Shown one piece after another: positions 33,966-40,481 of a DNA stretch of 60,291 nucleotides. The number at the start of each line of letters is the position of its first letter. The stretch's first letter is position 1. The position numbers and the translations under genes are program-made. Origin of the DNA: Oscillibacter sp. (GTDB lineage: Bacteria > Bacillota > Clostridia > Oscillospirales > Oscillospiraceae); contig JAFXQD010000053.1 in the NCBI GenBank assembly GCA_017527365.1, forward strand, positions 1 through 60,291, in the 5' to 3' direction. Below the pieces are notes generated by a model that saw nothing but the letters and a program-made list of their open reading frames with translations, did not search any database and was not told where the DNA came from.

Positions 33966-35299
33966 AAAGCCATGAACAATGCGCGGCCCTGCTGGACGCG
34001 TTCATAGACGGGGCGCTGTCGGAACGGGACGCGGCGGAAGTGCGGGAACATCTGGCGGAGTGCCCGGAGTGTCGGTCGTATGTCGCGGACGCGCTGTCCA
34101 TGCGGGAACTGTTTCCGGGCGTTGAGGAAACCGTCGTGCCGGACGGCTTCGCGGAGTCGGTCATGTCGTCCCTGCCCGCGCAGAAAATCGCCCTGCGGAC
34201 GCAATGGAAGAAAATCGCCCTGCCGCTGGCCGCCTGCGTCGCCGTAGCGCTGTTAATCCGTGGCGTGTCCGTCGCGCCGACGGGCGGCGCCGCGCCTGCG
34301 GCGGCAAGTGCGGACGCAGGCGGCGGGATTGCGGAAAGCATGACGGCGGACGCGGAGGACGCCGCGACGCTGTACGGCGATTTGGAGGAATCCGCCCCGG
34401 AAGCCGACGAAAATCAAACGGCGGTCGTCACGTCCGTTGCTCCGGAACCGCCCGCCGCCGCGGATACGGGCGCGGGAGGCTATGCCGCGCCCCCGGAGGG
34501 CGCTTCTTACAAGTCCGCGAGCGGCGCGGGGGGCGCCGAAACAAAATCCGCCCGCGCCCATGCCGACGACGCCGACACAATGCCGCCGCAAGCGGCGGAG
34601 GAATCCGCCCCGGCGCCGGAGCCGTCCGCGCAGAACATACCCGCCGCAGACGCCGCAATGCCGGAGTTGCCCGCAGAGGACGCCGCCGCTTCCCGCAAAA
34701 TGCCCGTCGCGGAAGAATCGGAAGATACGGAAGATATGCGCTATTCCGTGCAATCGGCGGCGCAAGGCGCCGGAAACGGCGCGGCGCGTTCCGATGCGCT
34801 TGACGGCGGCGCGGATTTGTCGGAAACGACGCTTGAAAGCGGAGACGCCCCGCCCGATACGGGCGGCGGCGGGGAGTATTCGACCGACGCGGTACTGTTA
34901 GGCGCGGTGCCGTCCCCGGAGGAGGACGCCGTGCCGGAGGAAGAAGCCGTGCCGAAAGAGGCTTCCGTAGAATCCCCGGAAGAGCCTTCCGCAGAACCCC
35001 CGGAAGCGCGGGAAGGCGAAACGTCGGACGCCGTAACGGAATCGTTCGCGCTGTCCGCGACGGTCTGGACGCTCTCCGCCGAGTCCGCGCCCGTGATGGA
35101 GCGTTACCCGCCCGAAGCCGTGACCGACGGCGGGAAATGGTACGTCCTGACGCCCCCGCAGTTTGAGGATTTGTGCGAGAGGTTCCCGGACATCGAAATC
35201 ACGGCGGGACCGGAAATCGTGCCCGCCGACTCCCTGCCCGACGGCGCGCCGCCGCTTGCCGTTTCGGACGCCGTTTATATTTTCGCCCCCAACCCCTGA
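33962..35299 (+). CDS. Zinc-finger anti-sigma factor with long acidic low-complexity extracytoplasmic region
   Basis: A 445-residue membrane anti-sigma factor. Seen: an N-terminal anti-sigma zinc-finger motif with HLAECPEC (HxxxCxxC, residues about 30-37), a single membrane helix near residues 83-98 (IALPLAACVAVALLIRGV), a stretch of roughly 250 residues rich in Ala, Glu, Pro, Asp and Gly with no predicted fold, and a folded C-terminal module (from about 355: ALSATVWTLSAES, GGKWYVLTPPQFEDLCERFPDIEI in pieces). It should hold the adjacent ECF sigma factor until an envelope signal triggers proteolysis. The long disordered spacer is unusual and may span the wall. Start overlaps the sigma stop as ATGA. 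Confidence 0.88.
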   Translation: MKSHEQCAALLDAFIDGALSERDAAEVREHLAECPECRSYVADALSMRELFPGVEETVVPDGFAESVMSSLPAQKIALRTQWKKIALPLAACVAVALLIRGVSVAPTGGAAPAAASADAGGGIAESMTADAEDAATLYGDLEESAPEADENQTAVVTSVAPEPPAAADTGAGGYAAPPEGASYKSASGAGGAETKSARAHADDADTMPPQAAEESAPAPEPSAQNIPAADAAMPELPAEDAAASRKMPVAEESEDTEDMRYSVQSAAQGAGNGAARSDALDGGADLSETTLESGDAPPDTGGGGEYSTDAVLLGAVPSPEEDAVPEEEAVPKEASVESPEEPSAEPPEAREGETSDAVTESFALSATVWTLSAESAPVMERYPPEAVTDGGKWYVLTPPQFEDLCERFPDIEITAGPEIVPADSLPDGAPPLAVSDAVYIFAPNP

Positions 35300-35391
35300 C
35301 GCTTTGCCGCGCCCCCTTTTTCGTGGATATGCGACCGTCGCGGCCTGATTTTTGTGCAATTCTTCAAATTTGCGCTTCCGGCGTTTCAAAG

Positions 35392-35420
35392 TTGACAAAC
35401 CCCGCGCTCTCTGTTAAAAT
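35392..35420 (+). promoter_or_regulatory. Promoter of the PRTase-like gene
   Basis: TTGACA, 17-base spacer, TAAAAT. Confidence 0.8.
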
Positions 35421-35479
35421 AAGGCGATAAAACCAAATAGCGGCGCGTCGCACTACATCAGGAAAGGGGAGTTTCATTT

Positions 35480-36118
35480 ATGGCAGTCCAGATTATTGAA
35501 TACCCGAACCGTAGCGGCATTATCCCGCTCCGCGTGGCAAGGGGGCATTTCGCCACCAACCACAGCCACATCAACTATTATGTGGACTTGACCAATACAA
35601 AATACTGCCTGTCGGAAGCGCGGAACGCGGCGATGGAGCTTGCCGGGAGGTTTGAGCATTCCACGATTGTGGACACGATTCTGTGCTTGGACGGCACGGA
35701 AGTCATAGGCGCGTGCATGGCCAGCGAACTGACCCGAATCGGCTACCGGAACATGAACGCGAACCATGAGATTTATGTCGTGACGCCGGAGCATACCGTC
35801 GGAAGCCAGTTGATTTTCCGCGAGAACATCGCCCCCATGATTACGGGCAAGAACGTCGTGATACTTGCCGCGTCGGTCGCCACGGGCTACACCGCGCAGG
35901 AGGCCGTGAACGCGCTCCGCTACTACAACGGCATTCCCATCGGCATTTGCTCCATTTTCGCCCGCGCCTCGGAGTGCGCCGGATTCCCTGTCACTTCCAT
36001 TTTCAATTCCGACGTACTGCCCGACTACATGAGCGTCGCGGCGCACGAGTGCCCGCTCTGCAAGGCGAAAATCCGCCTTGACGCCATGGTGAACACGTTC
36101 GGAATCTCCAGCTTCTAA
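35480..36118 (+). CDS. Phosphoribosyltransferase-fold protein (orotate PRTase-like)
   Basis: A 212-residue protein of the type I PRTase fold, often annotated as orotate phosphoribosyltransferase in Clostridia. Seen: LPLRVARGHFATNHSHINYYVDL-like start, EHSTIVDTILCLDGTEVIGACMASEL in pieces, and KNVVILAASVATGYTAQEAVNAL at the position of the PRPP loop. Odd: the canonical acidic pair of this loop (VxxVDDxxxTG) is replaced by ILAASVATG, so PRPP catalysis may be lost or altered. The C-terminus has a CPLCKAK knuckle that could bind zinc. No pyrimidine gene adjoins; it is monocistronic with its own promoter and terminator. Confidence 0.75.
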   Translation: MAVQIIEYPNRSGIIPLRVARGHFATNHSHINYYVDLTNTKYCLSEARNAAMELAGRFEHSTIVDTILCLDGTEVIGACMASELTRIGYRNMNANHEIYVVTPEHTVGSQLIFRENIAPMITGKNVVILAASVATGYTAQEAVNALRYYNGIPIGICSIFARASECAGFPVTSIFNSDVLPDYMSVAAHECPLCKAKIRLDAMVNTFGISSF

Positions 36119-36139
36119 GCGGGCGCGTTCCCGTCGTCG

Positions 36140-36168
36140 AAAGCCGCCGACAGCCTGTCGGCGGCTTT
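36140..36168 (+). terminator. Terminator of the PRTase-like gene
   Basis: AAAGCCGCCGACAG pairs with its complement across a two-base centre; a short T-run follows. Confidence 0.8.
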
Positions 36169-36214
36169 GGCGCGTTTAGTAAAGAATTTTATGGGGAAAT
36201 TTTCAAAAATCCCC

Positions 36215-36244
36215 TTCACAAGCCGCGCCGTTTTATGGTATACT
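36215..36244 (+). promoter_or_regulatory. Promoter of the helical-protein gene
   Basis: TTCACA, 18-base spacer, TATACT preceded by TGG (extended -10), 72 bases before the ATG. Confidence 0.65.
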
Positions 36245-36316
36245 GTCTAAAAGGGGGAAAGGAATCCCCCGACGCGGGCGAATCCGCGCCCGCGACGGAT
36301 ACGAAGGAGGCGCGTT

Positions 36317-36946
36317 ATGAGTATTGACATGAGCAGGGCGGGCTACAATCCCGCCGCACAGGCGGCGCGCACTGCGCGGTATGCGCGGACTGAGCGCGGG
36401 GAGGCCGCCGCGACCGAAACCGCCGAAAACGCGGAGGCGAAGTCCGGCGGACAGCAGTCGGACGCGTTTGAGCCCGCCGCGGGCGACGCGTCCCACAGGT
36501 CAAGCGCCGTCAAAATCGCCTACAAAATGGACGAGGCCGCAGTCAGCCAGTTGAAAGCGGACTTGGAAGAGCGCCGGAGCAAATTTTTGACTTCCGTCAA
36601 GGATATGCTCACGAAGCAGGGCATTCAGGTGGCGGAAGGCGAAGGAATCTGGAAACAGATTGCCGAGGGGAAGGTCAAGGCAGACGATGAGACCGCCGCC
36701 GCCGCGAAGGAGGCGACTTCCGAAGACGGCTACTGGGGCGTCAAGCAGACTTCCGAACGCTTTATCAAGTACGCCAAAGCCTTGACGGGCGGCGACCCGG
36801 CGAAAGCGGAAGCCATGCGGGAAGCGTTCAAGAAGGGCTACGGGGAAGCCGAAAAAGCGTGGGGCGGGAAGCTCCCCGAACTCTCGCAAAAGACCTACGA
36901 CGCCACGATGAAACTCTTTGACGAGTGGGCGGAAGAAGGCAAGTAA
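36317..36946 (+). CDS. Uncharacterised conserved-looking helical protein
   Basis: A 209-residue soluble protein that I do not recognise by name. The first 70 residues are Ala/Arg/Glu-rich and probably disordered. The rest is helical: VSQLKADLEERRSKFLTSVKDMLTKQG in pieces, EGEGIWKQIAEGKVKADDET, GYWGVKQTSERFIKYAKALTGGDPAKAEAMREAFKKGYGEAEKAWGG in pieces and LSQKTYDATMKLFDEW. This C-terminal pattern (GY..V..TS.R...FA..L.GGDP...TYD.VM..FD.W) recurs in clostridial proteins of unknown role. No signal or membrane segment. AAGGAGG precedes the ATG; monocistronic with promoter and terminator. Confidence 0.8.
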   Translation: MSIDMSRAGYNPAAQAARTARYARTERGEAAATETAENAEAKSGGQQSDAFEPAAGDASHRSSAVKIAYKMDEAAVSQLKADLEERRSKFLTSVKDMLTKQGIQVAEGEGIWKQIAEGKVKADDETAAAAKEATSEDGYWGVKQTSERFIKYAKALTGGDPAKAEAMREAFKKGYGEAEKAWGGKLPELSQKTYDATMKLFDEWAEEGK

Positions 36947-36963
36947 GCGGCAATATTATAGAG

Positions 36964-36994
36964 GGTGCCCGGAGGCTTTGCGCTTCCGGGCGCC
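36964..36994. terminator. Terminator shared by convergent genes
   Basis: GGTGCCCGGAGGC pairs imperfectly with CGCTTCCGGGCGCC around TTTG, placed between convergent stops. Confidence 0.7.
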
Positions 36995-36998
36995 TTTG

Positions 36999-37589
36999 TC
37001 ATGCCTTTGCGGGCAGTCGGAACAGGCCGTGGCGGTTGCAGTAGCAGTAGAGGCGCAGGACGCCCCCGGCCTTTATCCGGGCTTCCGCGCCGCCTTCCGG
37101 ATAGAGCTTTACCAGCTCGCAGCCGTCGGCGCGAATCGCCGCGACGAACGAAAGGTAGTGCGTCTTGCTCATCTCGTGCCGGAAGGAAAGGTAAAGCTCG
37201 TCCTCCGACGCTTCCGCAACGCACAAATGCGCGTCGTCGGGGGCTTCCGCCTCCAAAGGCGGCAACGCCACGCCGCAACAACTGACGACAGCCTCCCCCA
37301 TGGCGTACAGGATGTTACCGCAGAGGGGGCAGACATAGAACAGTGTCCTCTCCGGCTTGCACGACCGGTTGGTATTCGTAACGTCCTTGCCCGAAAGCAG
37401 TTCTATGACGGAAATGCCCAGCGCGTCGGCGAGGGGCTCAATCAGGGTAATGTCGGGGCAGCCCCTCCCGGTCTCCCATTTCGACACCGCCTTGCCGCTC
37501 ACGCACAATTTCTCCGCCAGCCCGCTTTGGGACAGTTTCCGCGCTTCCCGGAGCTTCTTTATCATCGCTCCCGTGACGTATTGGTTCAT
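36999..37589 (-). CDS. XRE-family regulator with cysteine-rich C-terminal domain
   Basis: A 196-residue regulator. Residues 9-63 form an XRE helix-turn-helix (IKKLREARKLSQSGLAEKL, CVSGKAVSKWETGRGCPDI, LADALGISVIELL). The C-terminal 120 residues carry CPLCGNILYAMGE, VVSCCG and FRHEMSKTHYLSFVAAIRADG and end with YCYCNRHGLF, which resembles the desulfoferrodoxin-like metal-binding tail found on many clostridial XRE proteins. It may therefore sense metal or redox state. ATG 37587-37589 has AGGAGG eight bases upstream. The promoter spacer contains a GGCGC-AAA-GCGCC palindrome that could be its own operator. Confidence 0.85.
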   Translation of the reverse strand: MNQYVTGAMIKKLREARKLSQSGLAEKLCVSGKAVSKWETGRGCPDITLIEPLADALGISVIELLSGKDVTNTNRSCKPERTLFYVCPLCGNILYAMGEAVVSCCGVALPPLEAEAPDDAHLCVAEASEDELYLSFRHEMSKTHYLSFVAAIRADGCELVKLYPEGGAEARIKAGGVLRLYCYCNRHGLFRLPAKA

Positions 37590-37612
37590 GCCGAACGCCT
37601 CCTTACGGGGGC

Positions 37613-37641
37613 ATTGTACGGCGCTTTGCGCCAAATGGCAA
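37613..37641 (-). promoter_or_regulatory. Promoter of the XRE regulator with palindrome in the spacer
   Basis: Minus-strand TTGCCA, 17-base spacer, TACAAT. The spacer holds GGCGC-AAA-GCGCC, a possible autoregulatory operator. Confidence 0.65.
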
Positions 37642-37694
37642 CCTACGCAAAGTAGAGCGCCCGCCCAAGCGGGCGGGGCTTGAAAATTTCATGC

Positions 37695-37723
37695 TTTACT
37701 TTTCCGCGCTTCACTGCTATACT
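37695..37723 (+). promoter_or_regulatory. Promoter of the alanine/glycine symporter
   Basis: TTTACT, 17-base spacer, TATACT preceded by TGC (extended -10). Confidence 0.65.
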
Positions 37724-37827
37724 GTAAAAGAGTTGGCGAAAAATCGGGGGGACGGGGGAAATAGTTCGCTTTCCGACAGCGGCTTGCGCCGACGCCCGCG
37801 ACGCCAGAACAGGAAAGGTGTGTGCGT

Positions 37828-39225
37828 ATGTATCAGTTTCTGCTCTATTTGACCGGCTGGCCGCTGGCGCTGTTGCTCTTCTGCGGCGGCGTGTACTTCA
37901 CGGTTCGGCTGAAATTCCCGCAGTTCCGGCTCTTCGGCGAATCCATCCGCGTCGTGTCGGAAAAGCCCGTCAGCGCGGACGCCACCATCTCGTCCTTCGG
38001 CGCCCTGATGATTTCCACGGCGTCCCGCGTGGGCACGGGCAACATTATCGGCGTGTCGAACGCGATTTGCGTGGGCGGCCCCGGCGCGGTGTTCTGGATG
38101 TGGGTGACGGCGATACTCGGCGGCGCGTCGGCGTTCGTGGAATCGACGCTCGCGCAGGTCTACAAGAAGCGCGACCCCGACGGGCAGAGCTACGGCGGCC
38201 CCGCCTACTACATCGAGGAAGCCTTGCACAGCCGCGCCCTTGCCGTCGTCTTTTCCGTCGCCCTGATTGCCTGCTACGGCGTGGGCTACAATATGCTCGC
38301 GTCGTATAACCTGCAATCGGCGTTTTCCGGCTTCCGGTTCTATCAAGACAACGCCTCTATTATGCCGGCGGTATTCGGCTTGATTGTGGCGTCCGTGACG
38401 CTCTACTGCTTGGTCGGCGGCGGAAAGCGCGTCGTGCGCGTGACGGAAATCCTTGTCCCCGGCATGGGCGTGCTCTACGTCCTGCTCGCCCTCATTGCGC
38501 TGATGTTGAATTTCCGGAACATCCCCGCCATGTTCGGCATGATTTTCGCGGACGCGTTCAACTTCCGGGCGATTTTCGGCGGCTTCATGGGCTCCTGCCT
38601 CATGCTGGGCTTCAAGCGCGGGCTGTACTCGAACGAGGCGGGCATTGGCTCGGCGCCGAACGCGGCGGCGGCGGCGGACGTGTCCCACCCCGTCAAACAG
38701 GGGCTTGTGCAAATGCTCTCCGTGTTCATTGACACGCTCCTGCTGTGCACGGCGACGGCGTTTATGGCGCTGTGCTCCGGCGTGGCGCCGCAAGAGGACT
38801 TGGCCGGGGCGCCTTATATTCAAGCGTCGCTTTCGGCGACGTTCGGCGAGCCGGGCCCGGTGTTCATCGCCGTGGCTATGCTCCTGTTCGCCTTCACAAC
38901 CCTGCTGGGCAACTTCTACTATATTGAAAACTGCTTCGCGTACCTGCTCCGCCGCGTTCCGTCCCGGCGCTTCATGAACATTGTGCGGGCGGTCGGCGCG
39001 GCGCTGATTTTCGTCGGCGCCATCATGAAAATGGGGCTCGTGTGGGATGTCGCCGACATTTGCCAGTGCGTTTTGGCTTTGATTAACATTCCCGTGTGCG
39101 TGATTCTGGGCGGCGTGGCGTTCCGCGCCCTCGACAACTACATGGAACAGAAAAACGCCGGAAAGAATCCCGTGTTCCGCGCCAAGGACGCGGGCGTGAC
39201 GGAACATACGGACTACTGGCAGTAA
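37828..39225 (+). CDS. Alanine or glycine:cation symporter (AGCS family)
   Basis: A 465-residue sodium-coupled amino-acid transporter of the AGCS (AlsT) family. Seen: about eleven membrane helices, GVYFTVRLKFPQFR near the N-terminus, SASRVGTGNIIGVSNAI-like segment (ASRVGTGNIIGVSNAI), GSCLMLGFKRGLYSNEAGIGSAPNAAA in pieces, the family signature, and FTTLLGNFYYIENCF. I use the ATG at 37828, nine bases after AGGAAAGG; a GTG two codons upstream is too close to it. It takes up alanine or glycine with Na+ or H+. Monocistronic. Confidence 0.94.
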   Translation: MYQFLLYLTGWPLALLLFCGGVYFTVRLKFPQFRLFGESIRVVSEKPVSADATISSFGALMISTASRVGTGNIIGVSNAICVGGPGAVFWMWVTAILGGASAFVESTLAQVYKKRDPDGQSYGGPAYYIEEALHSRALAVVFSVALIACYGVGYNMLASYNLQSAFSGFRFYQDNASIMPAVFGLIVASVTLYCLVGGGKRVVRVTEILVPGMGVLYVLLALIALMLNFRNIPAMFGMIFADAFNFRAIFGGFMGSCLMLGFKRGLYSNEAGIGSAPNAAAAADVSHPVKQGLVQMLSVFIDTLLLCTATAFMALCSGVAPQEDLAGAPYIQASLSATFGEPGPVFIAVAMLLFAFTTLLGNFYYIENCFAYLLRRVPSRRFMNIVRAVGAALIFVGAIMKMGLVWDVADICQCVLALINIPVCVILGGVAFRALDNYMEQKNAGKNPVFRAKDAGVTEHTDYWQ

Positions 39226-39240
39226 CGCAGGCTGAAACAA

Positions 39241-39272
39241 TCGCCGCCGACGGGTGTCCCTGTCGGCGGCGA
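39241..39272 (+). terminator. Terminator of the symporter gene
   Basis: TCGCCGCCGAC and GTCGGCGGCGA form an 11-pair stem with an inner GGG/CCC extension. No long T-run follows. Confidence 0.65.
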
Positions 39273-39308
39273 TGATTGGGAGGTTGCGGAAGGCGGCTTG
39301 TCGGCGGC

Positions 39309-39824
39309 TTAGACAGCCGCCGACGCGTCGGAAGTTTCGGCGGAATCCGCCGCCTTCTTTTCGGGCTTCCGGGCGGGTTTCCGCGCCGGACGCTTCGCGT
39401 CGGTCTGGGCGTCGGACGCGGCGCCGTCGTCGGTTGTCGCGCCGTCAGCGGCGGCGTCGGGCTTTCTCGCGGGCTTCTTGGACGGCTTCGCCGCCTCGCC
39501 CGTCTCGGACGTTTCCGCGCTCTTCTTGGAACGCTTCGCGGGCTTCCCGGACGCGGTTTCCGTGTCGGAGGCTTCCGCGCCGTCCGCGCTCTTCTTGGGC
39601 GGCTTGCGGCGCGTGGCGGAGGTTTCGCCGTCTACCGCGTCGCCGCTCCCGACGGACTCGCCGCGCCGCTTATGCGGCTTCTTGGTCGTTGTGACAACCG
39701 TTTCTTCCTGCGCGGCGGGCGTTTCCGTGCCGGACGCGTCGTCGGCGGACGCCAGCGCCGGGACGGCGCCCGCTACCATCAGCGCCGCGAGCGCGGCGAC
39801 GGCCATTCTTTTCGCGTGAAACAT
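39309..39824 (-). CDS. Secreted Lys/Ala/Pro-rich repetitive protein
   Basis: A 171-residue exported protein. ATG 39822-39824 has AAAGGAG nine bases upstream and gives a clear signal peptide (MFHAKRMAVAALAALMVAGA, cleavage near ALA-SA at about 27). The mature part is low complexity: alternating acidic Ser/Thr/Asp/Glu segments and basic RKPPKK, KPAKRSKK, KPSKKPARK and RPARKPARK cores, like histone-H1 tails. No folded domain is evident. It may bind anionic wall polymers or extracellular DNA; this is inference from charge only. The longer upstream frame is not supported by a ribosome site. Confidence 0.75.
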   Translation of the reverse strand: MFHAKRMAVAALAALMVAGAVPALASADDASGTETPAAQEETVVTTTKKPHKRRGESVGSGDAVDGETSATRRKPPKKSADGAEASDTETASGKPAKRSKKSAETSETGEAAKPSKKPARKPDAAADGATTDDGAASDAQTDAKRPARKPARKPEKKAADSAETSDASAAV

Positions 39825-40030
39825 ACTGGATTGCTCCTTTGCATGGTTTTCGGCATACCGTTTGCGGCGGAGGCGCCGGAAGCGCAATCCGGTTTTGCGC
39901 GTTCGCCCCGCCTGTCATAGTATTCGTTGCGGGCGCCGGAAAAACCGGGGTCGGGCGCGGATTTTTTTACGCGGGGCAAAAATCCCGTTGCCGTCGCGGG
40001 GACAACCCCCGCTTCGCGGAGGAGCGGCGC

Positions 40031-40402
40031 ATGGAAGATTGGACAATCGACCCGATACTTACCGATATTCATGATTTGCTGTACAGGCTGGGCGTAAAAG
40101 CCACGACGCAGGGATTCTTTGAGACATCCTGCGCCGTGTTCCTTGTCATGCAACGCCCGGAGGGCTCGTGGTTCTCCATCATGGAACTTTACCAGAAAAT
40201 TTCCATGATATACCGCACGGAACTTCCCGACGTTGACCCGCGCATTCGGCGCGTTATCGCGCTGATTTGGAAGCGGAATCCGGGGCTTTTAAGCCGTCTC
40301 GCGGGGCACGAACTGCAAGAGCGCCCGACGCCGAGGCGGTTCATTGAAATCATGCGCCGCTACCTCTTTGCCCGGAAGCGTCGGCGCGGCTCGCCGAAAT
40401 AG
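40031..40402 (+). CDS. Stand-alone Spo0A C-terminal-like DNA-binding domain
   Basis: A 123-residue protein resembling only the effector domain of the sporulation master regulator Spo0A. Seen: ILTDIHDLLYRLGVKATTQGFFETSCAVFLVM in pieces (compare the Spo0A_C start, a short helix then G-x-x-Y region), SIMELYQKISMIYRTELPDVDPRIRRVIALIWKRN in pieces (the A-x-R-V-E-R-A-I-R recognition helix region) and RPTPRRFIEIMRRYL at the end. The receiver domain is absent: a GGAGGAG site lies six bases before this ATG and no receiver is encoded upstream. It may act as a constitutive competitor or a sporulation modulator. Identity rests on pattern resemblance. Confidence 0.72.
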   Translation: MEDWTIDPILTDIHDLLYRLGVKATTQGFFETSCAVFLVMQRPEGSWFSIMELYQKISMIYRTELPDVDPRIRRVIALIWKRNPGLLSRLAGHELQERPTPRRFIEIMRRYLFARKRRRGSPK

Positions 40403-40436
40403 GAGCCGGAAGCGCGGCGGTTCGATTTCAGGCGGA

Positions 40437-40472
40437 AAAGCGCCCCGCCCCGGTCAGGGGGCAGGGCGCTTT
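40437..40472. terminator. Bidirectional terminator between the Spo0A-C-like gene and htpG
   Basis: AAAGCGCCCCGCCCC pairs with GGGGGCAGGGCGCTTT across a short loop, between convergent genes. Confidence 0.78.
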
Positions 40473-40481
40473 CGCCCGCGC

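Noticed and set aside
37717..39240. 507-residue minus-strand frame opposite the AGCS symporter
   Set aside because: Shadow rich in Arg/His/Glu; the plus strand has the full transporter signature.
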